Below, piece after piece: positions 54,125-62,237 of a stretch of 64,000 nucleotides of DNA. This stretch comes from Acidimicrobiia bacterium (GTDB taxonomy: Bacteria; Actinomycetota; Acidimicrobiia; Spongiisociales; UBA5794). The stretch covers positions 682,001 through 746,000 of the forward strand of contig JAWKJB010000001.1 of NCBI GenBank assembly GCA_041393965.1, in the 5' to 3' direction. The translations under genes were made by a program, and so were the position numbers. Position 1 is the first letter of the stretch. Each line of letters opens with the position of its first letter. The notes beneath the pieces were generated by a model. That model did no database searches. It was given only the letters and a program-made list of their open reading frames with translations, and was not told where the DNA came from.

Positions 54125-54312
54125 AGCCTACCGACACCGTCGCTGATCGCTTTGGCGCAATGCAGTAAGCCCCCAGGGGGGTGGGGGCCTACTGCGGGGT
54201 TGGTGGACCCCCAGGGGGGACGAGGGGTCCACAAGGGTCGACAAGTCGACCCAGCACTCTGAGGATATCCTGTTTCACGGCCGTAGCAACCCGGAATCTC
54301 CGAGAGCCTCAG
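54125..54312 (-). promoter_or_regulatory. Candidate M-box (Mg2+) riboswitch leader with three hairpins before mgtE
   Basis: Minus strand, from the selD stop: GAGGCTC, then GGAGAT, GGTTGCTACGGCC, GAAAC and later TGGGTCGAC. The order is similar to M-box aptamer elements (GAGGCUC..GGAGAU..GCUGCUGCCC..GAAA..UGGGUCAAC). Three stable hairpins follow: GGGTCGAC/GTCGACCC, GTGGACCCC/GGGGTCCAC and GTAGGCCCCCA with near-complement, ending about 25 nt before mgtE. A TAGGCT hexamer at 54125-54130 could instead give a leaderless mgtE transcript. Similarity is by eye only. Confidence 0.42.
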
Positions 54313-55367
54313 ACGATTCTCATGATGCCGCTCGGCCCGTGTGCGAAGTCTCGCTCGACGATGCGTCCAATCGTCCAGCCGGTGGCGCCCTCATCGGTGA
54401 GGGCTGCATGCATCGCGGCTTCGAGCGGCGCATCCACACAGAGGAGGAGACCACCGCTGGTCTGCGCGTCCACGAGAATCAGCTGATCGATTTCGGTTGC
54501 CTTCCCGAACTCGCACATGGCATCAACGGACCGCAGGTTCCTTCTGGTGCCTCCCGCGATGAATCCTCGCTCGGCGAGCGGGCGTGCGCCGTCGATGAGG
54601 GGAACGGCGTCGAGGTCGACGAGGGCGCTCACCTGCGATCCTCGGACGATCTCCGACAGGTGGCCGAGGAGCCCGAAGCCGGTCACATCGGTTGCCGCCT
54701 TGACACCGACCCTGCGTGCTGCATCAGACGCCGCCCGGTTGAGGGCAACCATCGTGTTCGTTGCCGCCTGTGTCTGGCGCACCGTCGCCTTGCCCTGTTT
54801 GATGGCGGTCGCGATGATGCCGGTACCGATCGGTTTGGTGAGGATGATCACCTGACCAGGCGTTGCGGCTGAGTTGGTCATGAGATCGGACGGCGCGGCG
54901 AGCCCGGTCACGGCGAAACCGTATGTCGGCTCGGAATCGTCGATGGAGTGTCCTCCGATGACCGTGCAGCGCGCCTCTTCCATGATGGCCATCCCCCCTT
55001 CGAGCACTGAGCTGAGGGTCGCAAACGGCAGATCGTCGCGGGGCCATCCGATCAGCTGGAGGGCCGTGAGCGGTTCGGCGCCCATCGCGTAGATGTCGCT
55101 GAGGGCGTTGGCCGCTGCGATCCGACCCCAGTCGTACGCGTCGTCGACGATGGGAGTGAAGAAGTCCACGGTCTGCACGAGGGCACGGTCCGGGGCAACC
55201 CGGAAGACGCCGGCGTCGTCGAGACCCGCGATCCCCACGAGGAGATCCGGGTGGCTGGTGGCTTTTGAGGCGTGCAGGGGGCGCAAGACCTGCGCCAGCT
55301 CGTCAGATGCGAGCTTGCATCCTCAACCGGCGCCGTGGCTGAATGCGGTGAGGCGGATATCGTCCAT
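54309..55367 (-). CDS. selD: Selenide, water dikinase (selenophosphate synthetase) with predicted selenocysteine
   Basis: 352 residues if the UGA at 55323-55325 is read as Sec15. The start MDDIRLTAFSHGAG-U-GCK matches the SelD N terminus, where Cys or Sec sits two residues before the second Cys and Lys18 follows (E. coli Cys17, Lys20). Downstream: 'GLDDAGVFRVAPDRALVQTVDFFTPIVDD' (in parts), 'ANALSDIYAMGAEPLTAL', 'IGGHSIDDSEPTYGFAVTG', 'ATDVTGFGLLGHL' and 'TSGGLLL'. SelD makes selenophosphate for Sec-tRNA or selenouridine. A start at an internal codon after the UGA would remove the catalytic residues. Confidence 0.9.
55280..55296 (-). promoter_or_regulatory. Bacterial SECIS-like hairpin in selD
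   Basis: On the minus strand GGCGCA-GGTCT-TGCGCC forms a 6-bp perfect stem with a GGUCU loop, starting 26 nt after the UGA (loop about 33 nt away). The loop resembles the AGGUCU apical loop of the E. coli fdhF SECIS bound by SelB. Confidence 0.7.
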
Positions 55368-55408
55368 GACCGCAAAAGTAGTGGGTGGCGAGCCTCGCCC
55401 GCGGTTTT

Positions 55409-55429
55409 CCGTTCACGGTTCACGGTTCA
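55409..55429. repeat. Three heptamers CCGTTCA-CGGTTCA-CGGTTCA
   Basis: Perfect 7-bp register, in the gap between selD and the hydroxyacyl-CoA dehydrogenase gene. Shares CCGTTCACGGTTCAC with 39158-39172. Confidence 0.6.
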
Positions 55430-55494
55430 CGCTTGCGCGGTGGGGGGTGAAGGTCGGGTTGCGGTCCGCAGTATTCTGCGCAGCGGAGGTACAC

Positions 55495-56355
55495 ATGCGC
55501 GTAGCGGTGGTTGGTGGGGGCACGATGGGTGTCGGTATCGCCCATCGGTTCGCCGCGAAGGGTGCAACCGTCGAGATCGCCGATATTGACCTTGAGACTG
55601 CACGCGCCGCTGTGGAGCGAACGGGCGTGAGTCTCGACAAGGCCGAGAGCCGCGGGAAGCTCGATTCTGCGACTGACGCCAAGGCTCGTTTGTCGGCGGT
55701 CGCGAGCCTTGAACATGTGACGCACCGTCCCGATGTCGTCATCGAGGCTGTCATCGAGAACATGGACCTCAAGCGGGGTCTGCTCGCGACAGCCGAGGAA
55801 TTGGATCCGACCGTCTTGGGCACCAACACATCGAGCCTGTCGATCAATGCCCTCGCACGGGATCTCACCGCACCGGATCGTTTCGTTGGCCTGCATTTCT
55901 TCAATCCCGTTTGGGCGATCCACCTCATCGAGGTCATCAAGGGAGAAGCGACCAGCAACGAGACCCTCACCCGCGTCGCCGAGATTGCCTCATTCCTCGA
56001 CATGGAACAGGCCGTGATCAACGACGCACCCGGATTCGCGACCTCACGCCTCGGTGTCCTCGTCGGGCTCGAAGCGATCCGCATGGTCGAACAGGGTGTC
56101 GCCGCGCCAGCAGATATCGATCGGGCGATGTCCCTCGGATATCGCCATCCCATGGGGCCCCTCATGCTCGGCGACCTCGTGGGGCACGATGTCCGTCTCG
56201 GGATCGCACGCCACCTCGCAACGGTGTACGGCGAGCGGTTCGAGCCGCCGCCGCTGCTGGTGTCGATGGTGGAGGATGGCAAGCTCGGCAAGAAGTCGGG
56301 CATCGGGTTCTACGACTGGACCTCAGGCACCGCGGTGCCTGTCAAGGAACCCTGA
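55495..56355 (+). CDS. 3-hydroxyacyl-CoA (3-hydroxybutyryl-CoA) dehydrogenase
   Basis: 286 residues from ATG at 55495, after GGAGG. Rossmann 'MRVAVVGGGTMGVGIAHRFA' (in parts), 'PDVVIEAVIENMDLKRGL', 'NTSSLSINALARDL', 'DRFVGLHFFNPVWAIHLIEVI' (in parts) with the catalytic His, and C-terminal 'DIDRAMSLGYRHPMGPLMLGDLVGHDV' (in parts) and 'GKLGKKSGIGFYDW'. It interconverts 3-hydroxyacyl-CoA and 3-ketoacyl-CoA with NAD(P). Stand-alone gene; the 3' end overlaps the convergent hydrolase by 33 nt. Confidence 0.93.
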   Translation: MRVAVVGGGTMGVGIAHRFAAKGATVEIADIDLETARAAVERTGVSLDKAESRGKLDSATDAKARLSAVASLEHVTHRPDVVIEAVIENMDLKRGLLATAEELDPTVLGTNTSSLSINALARDLTAPDRFVGLHFFNPVWAIHLIEVIKGEATSNETLTRVAEIASFLDMEQAVINDAPGFATSRLGVLVGLEAIRMVEQGVAAPADIDRAMSLGYRHPMGPLMLGDLVGHDVRLGIARHLATVYGERFEPPPLLVSMVEDGKLGKKSGIGFYDWTSGTAVPVKEP

Positions 56356-57093
56356 GACGATCGCCGCCGTCGCCTCCGGCGTATCCGTGAGCGGGTTGTG
56401 TCGCGCTCGGCTGATCACGAGGTGTTCAGCGTGAGGCCCGATCTGACGGGCCATCTCTGCCCCGATCCGCGAATAGGTGGGGTCCCGTTCACCGGTCAGG
56501 ATCAGCGTCGGCATGTCGAGCGTCCCGAGCCTCCACCAAACCGGGTCGAGGCTGCCCTGGCCATAGCCGATGACGGCCGAGGAAAGCCCGGCGGATGTGT
56601 TCTCGAGGCGGACAGCCCGGTCGGCGAGGCGCACCGAGTCGGGGAGATGGGTCGTGGCCGTCAGGCCCCTCGTCGTCCACTCGTCGATGAAGGCGGGAAC
56701 CGTCATCGAAGCGATCTGGCGGGCGAGTGCAACATCTCGTCGATGGCGGGCGGCGCGTGTTTCGCGATCGGCGATGCCTGCGGTGCCAGAGATGAGGATC
56801 AGGCTCGATGGGGACAGGTCGGTGGTCGCGGCAACGGACAGCGCGAGACGGGCACCCTGGGAGTATCCGATGAGCGGGGTTTCGTCGCCGATACCCTTGA
56901 TGATTCCAGCGACCGCAGCAATCGTTGCCCCAGCGTCGCAGGACGCGGCATCCGACGCACCGTGGCCAGGCAGATCGGGAGCGATGATTTCGTGTCCGGG
57001 GATTGCCAGGGAGGCGAATTGGCTGCCGGTGTGCGTGAAGCCGTGGAGTGCGACAAGAGGTAAGCCTGAGCCGAACCGCCGGACGGCGAGCAT
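56323..57093 (-). CDS. Alpha/beta hydrolase, MenH-like
   Basis: 256 residues. 'GLPLVALHGFTHTGSQFASL' (in parts) is the oxyanion loop region, 'APDLPGHGASDA' follows, nucleophile Ser in 'LIGYSQGARLALSVA', Asp in 'LILTGERDPTYSRIG' and His in 'ISRARHNPLTDTPEA'. The size and GYSQGAR/RH-N pattern recall SHCHC synthase (MenH), but other men genes are absent, so the general hydrolase label is safer. ATG is 1 nt after the stop of a 31-residue ORF. Overlaps the 3' end of the convergent dehydrogenase gene. Confidence 0.8.
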   Translation of the reverse strand: MLAVRRFGSGLPLVALHGFTHTGSQFASLAIPGHEIIAPDLPGHGASDAASCDAGATIAAVAGIIKGIGDETPLIGYSQGARLALSVAATTDLSPSSLILISGTAGIADRETRAARHRRDVALARQIASMTVPAFIDEWTTRGLTATTHLPDSVRLADRAVRLENTSAGLSSAVIGYGQGSLDPVWWRLGTLDMPTLILTGERDPTYSRIGAEMARQIGPHAEHLVISRARHNPLTDTPEATAAIVSGFLDRHRGA

Positions 57094-57094
57094 G

Positions 57095-57190
57095 TCAGGT
57101 CTCGTCGACGGGTATTTCGCGGGTGAGGATCCGGTACGCGATAGCTGCGATGGCGACGATTGCGACCAACGCGATGATCTTCTTGGCCAT
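57095..57190 (-). CDS. Small single-pass membrane protein (31 aa)
   Basis: Begins MAKKIIALVAIVAIAAIAYR and ends ILTREIPVDET. One transmembrane helix with a basic N terminus. It stops 1 nt before the MenH-like start, so it is probably co-transcribed. No ribosome binding site seen. Unrecognised. Confidence 0.45.
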   Translation of the reverse strand: MAKKIIALVAIVAIAAIAYRILTREIPVDET

Positions 57191-57373
57191 GGCACGAATC
57201 GTAGCTGAGGGTGTTGCTTGCCCGCTGGGAATCGCAACGGTCCCCGGTACGCTCTTGGCCATGTCCGCCGATGCCCCAATCCGTCCGCTCGTGGTCAAGT
57301 CAGCGAAGCTCCTGAAGCACAGTCGGGCCACATCGGTTCCGGGCAGCATCTCGGCCAGCGTGGTGTCGGTACC

Positions 57374-58480
57374 GTGACCGGGCCGCTTGCACCATCCCGA
57401 CCTTCGACGCTTCGCGCCTATGTCGAGCTGACAAAGCCGAGGATCATCGAGTTGCTGTTGATCACCACGATTCCGGCGATGGTGGTCGCTGCCAACGGTT
57501 GGCCTGGCCTCGATCTGGTACTCGTCGCCCTCATCGGCGGTTCGCTTTCCGCCGGTGGGGCGAATGTCATCAACCAGGTCTACGACTCGGACATCGACCG
57601 CTCGATGTCCCGGACACAGAAGCGGCCGCTTCCGACCGGGCGAGTGTCGCTTCGGCAAGCCACCTGGTTCGGTATCGCGCTCGGTGTCGGCGGCTTCGTG
57701 GTCCTCGCGGGCGGGGCGAACCTGCTCGCGGGAATCCTTGCCGCTGCCGCCTTCATTGGATATGTCCTTGGTTACACGATGGTGCTCAAGCGCTCGACGA
57801 CGCAGAACATTGTCCTCGGCGGAGCCGCAGGGTCGGTTCCGGCGCTGATCGGGTGGGCCGTGTACACGGGCGGTTTGGCGCCGGAAGCCTGGTTCATGTT
57901 CGCGGTGGTGTTCTTCTGGACACCCTCGCATTTCTGGGCACTCTCGCTCAAGTACCAGGAGGACTACCGGGCCGCATCCGTGCCGATGTTGCCGGTGGTC
58001 GTTGGCATCGGCCCGACGCTCACCAACATCTTGTGGTATGCGGTCATCATGGCCGGCGTGGCGATCATGCTCATTCCGGTCGGAGGACTCGGATGGATCT
58101 ACGCGGCCACCACCGTGACGCTGTGCGGCCTGTCCGTAGCCTTCGCAGCACGGCTCCGGCGAAATCCCAACCGGGCGATGCCCTACTTCGTGTTCACCAA
58201 CCTCGTGCTGGCAGGGGTCTTCCTTGCCATCATGCTCGACCGCCTCGCAGCAACACCTTCGCTCGGACACAGCTACGCGTGGATGACGGTGGCATCGACG
58301 ATCGTCGGGATCGGTGTGGTTGGTGTGGTGTCGGTCGAGAGCGGGAAGGGCATGCGCGCACCCGGGATTTCGGTGCTTCGCCATGGGATCGAGGTCGGGG
58401 CGACGGTTGCGTTCGTCGGCGTCATGGTCCTCGTGGGGTGGCAGTCGGTCGTTGCCATCTGTGTGGGGCCATGCCCGTGA
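57374..58480 (+). CDS. ctaB: Protoheme IX farnesyltransferase (heme O synthase)
   Basis: 368 residues from GTG at 57374. UbiA-type prenyltransferase: 'YVELTKPRIIELLLITTIPA' (in parts), 'NVINQVYDSDIDRSMSRTQKRPLPTGRV' (in parts) with the first Asp-rich motif, 'GYTMVLKRSTTQNIVLGGAAGSVPALIGW' (in parts), and 'FWTPSHFWALSLKYQEDYRAASVPMLPVV' (in parts) with the second. CtaB farnesylates heme B for cytochrome oxidase. About 70 extra residues with two helices follow the usual end. No other cta genes are in the window. Confidence 0.93.
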   Translation: MTGPLAPSRPSTLRAYVELTKPRIIELLLITTIPAMVVAANGWPGLDLVLVALIGGSLSAGGANVINQVYDSDIDRSMSRTQKRPLPTGRVSLRQATWFGIALGVGGFVVLAGGANLLAGILAAAAFIGYVLGYTMVLKRSTTQNIVLGGAAGSVPALIGWAVYTGGLAPEAWFMFAVVFFWTPSHFWALSLKYQEDYRAASVPMLPVVVGIGPTLTNILWYAVIMAGVAIMLIPVGGLGWIYAATTVTLCGLSVAFAARLRRNPNRAMPYFVFTNLVLAGVFLAIMLDRLAATPSLGHSYAWMTVASTIVGIGVVGVVSVESGKGMRAPGISVLRHGIEVGATVAFVGVMVLVGWQSVVAICVGPCP

Positions 58481-59520
58481 CGGACACGGCTCCCATCCGG
58501 GACGAGGAACGGTTCGACGAGTCCGGGGTCGCCCGGTACCTCGCCACCGAGCTTCCGGAGCTGTTTCCGACCGACGACATCGTGTTCGACCAGTTCCCGG
58601 GTGGTGCCGCCAACCTCACCTACCGGGCCGTGGCGAGTACCGGCGACGAATATGTGCTGCGGCGCGCACCGTTGGGCGAGGTGGCAGAACATGCCCATGA
58701 CATGGCTCGCGAATACCGAGTCCTTTCCCGGATCTGGAAGGCATATCCGCTCGCACCGAGGGCATTCCACTATTGCGACGATCCTGGGGTGATGGGCAAG
58801 CCGTTCTTCGTGATGGAGCGTCGCCACGGCCATGTCGTCAGGGACCGGTGGCCGTCGGCGTTGACAGACCCAGCCGTGCAACGGCGCGTGGCATGCTCGC
58901 TGGTCGATGCCCTCGCCGATCTCCATTGTGTCGACGCGGACTCCGTGGGGCTCGGCGAGCTGGGGCGACCCGACGGGTTCATCGACCGGCAGATCGAGGG
59001 TTGGGCACGACGGTGGGATGCAGCAGCGACCCGGACGGTCCCCGACATGGAGCGTGCCGCTGAGCTGCTGGCGTCGTCGGTGCCCACCGCGCAGCGGACC
59101 GGAATCCTCCACAACGATTTCAAGCTCGACAACACGATGGTTTCCGGTGAGGGTTCCCTCGTTGCGGTGTTCGACTGGGACATGGCGACCCGCGGGGATC
59201 CCCTCGTCGACGCGGGGACCCTCCTCGCGTATTGGGTCCAACCCGGCGATCTAACCCACCTGATCTTCGGCGAACACGCTGTTGCCATTGGTGAGGTGAT
59301 GCCGAAGGCTGAGGTCGTGGAACGGTACGCGGCTCGGAGCGCGTTGGATCTCGGGCAGATCGCGTACTACGAGGCTCTCGCAAGGTTCAGGATCGCGGTC
59401 ATCATCGAGCAGATCTATGCACGGTTCATGGCCGGTCAGACCTCAGATGCGCGCTTTGCGTCCTTCGAGCCGATCGCCCCGCTGCTCGCGGGGTCCTGCC
59501 GCGCCCTCCTCGAGGGGTAG
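58471..59520 (+). CDS. Aminoglycoside phosphotransferase-like (ACAD10/11-type) kinase family protein
   Basis: 349 residues, overlapping ctaB by 10 nt. 'FDQFPGGAANLTYRAVASTGDEYVLRRAPLGE' (in parts) is the ATP lobe. 'REYRVLSRIW', 'KPFFVMERRHGHVVRDRWP' and the Brenner motif 'GILHNDFKLDNTMVSG' with 'VFDWDMATRGDPLVDAGTLLAYW' (in parts) supply catalytic Asp residues. Relatives act on acyl-CoA-linked hydroxyacids. Substrate here unknown. Coupled to ctaB by overlap, without evident pathway link. Confidence 0.87.
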   Translation: MPVTDTAPIRDEERFDESGVARYLATELPELFPTDDIVFDQFPGGAANLTYRAVASTGDEYVLRRAPLGEVAEHAHDMAREYRVLSRIWKAYPLAPRAFHYCDDPGVMGKPFFVMERRHGHVVRDRWPSALTDPAVQRRVACSLVDALADLHCVDADSVGLGELGRPDGFIDRQIEGWARRWDAAATRTVPDMERAAELLASSVPTAQRTGILHNDFKLDNTMVSGEGSLVAVFDWDMATRGDPLVDAGTLLAYWVQPGDLTHLIFGEHAVAIGEVMPKAEVVERYAARSALDLGQIAYYEALARFRIAVIIEQIYARFMAGQTSDARFASFEPIAPLLAGSCRALLEG

Positions 59521-59545
59521 CATCGTCTCCCACCGAAGGGTTGCT

Positions 59546-60613
59546 GTGTCACACGACGAGCCGCATCTCAAGAGTCAGCGCAAGCCGGACATCGAAACCG
59601 AGGTTGTGCGCGCCGCCGAGATGCGCTTCGGTGACGGCTCGTTCCCGGTCCTCGCCGGGCCGGGAGCGGTCGAATCGGTGGACCAGATCATGACCGTGGC
59701 CCGAGCCGTCGGCGAAGCCGGGGGTGCCGTCGTTCGTTCCGCAACCTTCCTTCCGCCCGAACTTGCCGGGGACTTCACGCCGCTTGGTGCCGAAGGGCTG
59801 TGGCTCCTCGAACACGCAAGTCGGGGCACCGGCCTTGCGACCTCCACCTTTGCCTTCACGGCAACGGAGGCATCCCTTGCATCGAACCATGTCGACCTCA
59901 TCGAGATCGGCCCTTCGCGCATGCATGACCGGAATCTGCTCATCGCAGCAGGGGAGACGACGAAGCCCGCCATCGTGCATCGAGCGGCGGGCGCGACCGT
60001 TGACGAATGGTTGCGGTCGGCCGAGACGGTGACGGTCGCCGGAGGTACGGTGATTCTCTGCGAACGGGGGTCGGAGGGCCACGATCCGCGCACGGCCGGG
60101 ACGATCGATATCTCGGCTGTCGCCGTTGTCCAACAGCTGTCAAACCTCCCAGTCCTCGTCAACCCCGCTCCCCTCGTCGGTTCCCTTGATCTCATCGCCC
60201 CCCTTGCGCTCGCGGCTCGGATCGCAGGAGCCGACGGCTTGATGGTCGCGGTTCACAACCAGCCCGATAGGGCTCAGTTCCGTGCCGGTGGACACCTCGG
60301 CCTTGAGGCGTTCGCTGTGCTGATGGACCACCTCGGCATTCCGTCGCTGCGTGACGACATCGACCGAATTGATCGAGAGTTACTCAAGCTGCTGGCAAGA
60401 AGACTCAGCAATTCGGTCAGTATCGGGATCATCAAGGCATCGAAGAACCTCGCCATGGAGTCGCTCGACCGTGAAGCGGAGCTGATCGCGGAGGCCAGGC
60501 GCGATGCCGACGAGATCGGGCTCGATCCCGACTATGTGGAGGACCTCATGCGGGTCGTGCTCCACCACTCCAAGGCCGCGCAGGTTCGGGCGCTGGGGGA
60601 GCGGGACCCATGA
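59546..60613 (+). CDS. Chorismate mutase (AroQ) fused to a catalytically altered DAHP-synthase-like domain
   Basis: 355 residues from GTG at 59546 (GAAGGG 6 nt upstream). Residues 30-265 follow the type I-beta DAHP synthase order: 'VLAGPGAVES', 'GGTVILCERGS', 'NPAPLVGSLDLIAPLAL' and 'GADGLMVAVHNQPDRAQF'. The four metal ligands are replaced: Cys by Gly40, His by Pro209, Glu by Ala235 and Asp by Arg246; the KPRTSP substrate loop is also lost. Residues 268-350 are an AroQ chorismate mutase with R269, R286, K297, R309, E310, S342 and Q346 retained. Mutase activity is expected; the DAHPS part is probably regulatory or binds another ligand. Confidence 0.85.
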   Translation: MSHDEPHLKSQRKPDIETEVVRAAEMRFGDGSFPVLAGPGAVESVDQIMTVARAVGEAGGAVVRSATFLPPELAGDFTPLGAEGLWLLEHASRGTGLATSTFAFTATEASLASNHVDLIEIGPSRMHDRNLLIAAGETTKPAIVHRAAGATVDEWLRSAETVTVAGGTVILCERGSEGHDPRTAGTIDISAVAVVQQLSNLPVLVNPAPLVGSLDLIAPLALAARIAGADGLMVAVHNQPDRAQFRAGGHLGLEAFAVLMDHLGIPSLRDDIDRIDRELLKLLARRLSNSVSIGIIKASKNLAMESLDREAELIAEARRDADEIGLDPDYVEDLMRVVLHHSKAAQVRALGERDP

Positions 60614-61200
60614 TGGATGTCCTCGTCGGCGATGATGGAAGAGCCCGCTGCTGGTGGGGTGCCGATGATGATGACTATCGCCCCTACCACGACCATGAAT
60701 GGGGGTTCCCTGAGCGCGATGATGTTCGGCTGTTCGAAAAGGTCTGCCTGGAGGGATTCCAGGCCGGGCTGAGCTGGCTGACGATCCTGCGCAAACGCGA
60801 GAACTTCCGTGCGGCATTCGCCGGGTTCGATCCGACCTTCGTTGCGGGTTTCGGCCGGTCCGATGTCGCCGCGCTGCTCAAGAACCGCGGCATCGTCAGG
60901 CATCGCGGCAAGATCGAAGCGACGATCAACAACGCTGCGCGGGCACTCGACATGGCAGCCGAATTCGGTTCCCTCGCCGACTACTTCTGGATGTGGGAAC
61001 CCGAACGGCGGCCCGCACCAACCGTCATTCCGGCCATAACGGACATCTCGACGGCACTTTCGGCCGATCTCAAGGAGCGGGGCTGGCAGTTCGTGGGGCC
61101 GACAACGATGTACGCGTTCATGCAGGCGATGGGTCTCGTGAACGACCATCTCGCCGGATGCTGGGTCCGGCCCGCTGTCGAAGCAGCACGAGGCAGCTGA
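60610..61200 (+). CDS. tag: DNA-3-methyladenine glycosylase I
   Basis: 196 residues, ATGA overlap with the previous gene. 'RCWWGADDDDYRPYHDHEWGFPERDD' (in parts) holds the first Cys and His ligands and the YHDxEWG motif. 'LFEKVCLEGFQAGLSWLTILRKRENFRAAF' (in parts) is the HhH region with the catalytic Glu. 'QFVGPTTMYAFMQAMGLVNDHLAGCW' (in parts) ends with the second His and Cys of the zinc site. Removes 3-methyladenine from alkylated DNA. Confidence 0.95.
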   Translation: MMDVLVGDDGRARCWWGADDDDYRPYHDHEWGFPERDDVRLFEKVCLEGFQAGLSWLTILRKRENFRAAFAGFDPTFVAGFGRSDVAALLKNRGIVRHRGKIEATINNAARALDMAAEFGSLADYFWMWEPERRPAPTVIPAITDISTALSADLKERGWQFVGPTTMYAFMQAMGLVNDHLAGCWVRPAVEAARGS

Positions 61201-61229
61201 TCATCGGCGGTTCATGTGTCGAGGAACTG

Positions 61230-62231
61230 TCAACGCTTGAACTCGCTCTTGGCCGCGCGGGTCATCAACTCGGTCAGTGCCTCGGTGACATCGAGATCCT
61301 CGTACAGGACCCGACCGACCTGTCGTGCGATCGGCATATCGACGCGGTGGCGCTCCGCGAGCCGAAGGACTCCCGCCGTCGACTTCACGCCTTCGGCGAC
61401 CATGTTCATCTCGGAGGTCACCTCATCGAGCGTACGCCCCCGACCCAGCCCGAAACCAACGCGGTGGTTTCGTGACTGGGACGAGTTGCAGGTCGCGACC
61501 AGGTCACCAAGTCCTGCAAGCCCCGCGAAAGTTCGGAAGTCTCCGCCCATGGCAACTCCGAGCCGCGTCATCTCGACCAGTGCCCGCGTGATCAGCGTCG
61601 CGAGCGAATTGTCACCGAAGCCCTTGCCAGCGGCCATGCCGGACGCGATCGCCATCACATTCTTAACCGCGGCTGCGATCTCGGATCCGACGACATCAGG
61701 ATTCGTGTAGACCCGAAAGGTCGGACCCATGAACATGTGCTGAAGCTCGGATGCGGTAACGCCGTCTTCGAAGGCGATCACCGTTGCCGCAGGCTGGCCC
61801 TCCATGATCTCCCTTGCAAGGTTCGGGCCCGTCAGAACACCAACGCGGGTCGGGTCGTGGTGCCGAAGCACATCGAGGGTGACCTCGGTCATGCGCATCA
61901 GGGTTTCGCGTTCGATTCCTTTCGAGAGTGAGACGATGGGAGTGGTGCGGTCGACGAGCTCAGCGAATCTCATGAGGACGGATCGGTATCCGTGGGAGGG
62001 CACGCCCATCACGATGACGGTTGCTCCATGAACGGCTTCCTCGATATCGGTGGTTGCCTGGAGTGTCGGAGGAAGGTCGAACCCTTCGAGATAGGCGTCG
62101 TTGCGGTGGTGCGAATTGATCTGGGCTGCGATGTCCGGGTCGCGTGCCCAGATCACCGTCTCGACTCGTGGTGCGAGCATCGTGCCGATGGTTGTTCCCC
62201 ACGATCCGGCCCCGACAACGGTGTACTTCAT
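61230..62231 (-). CDS. gpsA: Glycerol-3-phosphate dehydrogenase [NAD(P)+]
   Basis: 333 residues. Rossmann 'VVGAGSWGTTIGTMLA', 'VMGVPSHGYRSVL', 'SLSKGIERETL', 'LTGPNLAREIMEGQPAATVIA' (in parts), 'SEIAAAVKNVMAIASGMAAG' (in parts) with the catalytic Lys, and 'GLAGLGDLVATCNSSQSRNHRVG' (in parts). Makes sn-glycerol 3-phosphate for phospholipids. The ATG is 6 nt after TACGCT. Convergent with tag. Confidence 0.96.
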   Translation of the reverse strand: MKYTVVGAGSWGTTIGTMLAPRVETVIWARDPDIAAQINSHHRNDAYLEGFDLPPTLQATTDIEEAVHGATVIVMGVPSHGYRSVLMRFAELVDRTTPIVSLSKGIERETLMRMTEVTLDVLRHHDPTRVGVLTGPNLAREIMEGQPAATVIAFEDGVTASELQHMFMGPTFRVYTNPDVVGSEIAAAVKNVMAIASGMAAGKGFGDNSLATLITRALVEMTRLGVAMGGDFRTFAGLAGLGDLVATCNSSQSRNHRVGFGLGRGRTLDEVTSEMNMVAEGVKSTAGVLRLAERHRVDMPIARQVGRVLYEDLDVTEALTELMTRAAKSEFKR

Positions 62232-62237
62232 GCGCGA

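Noticed and set aside
54125..54308. tRNA-Sec (selC) beside selD
   Set aside because: The hairpins do not form an acceptor stem plus T arm, and no GTTCRANYC T-loop is present on either strand.
54309..55367. selD as a pseudogene, or starting after the UGA
   Set aside because: The UGA is at the exact Cys/Sec position, the upstream codons encode the conserved SelD N terminus and a SECIS-like hairpin follows.
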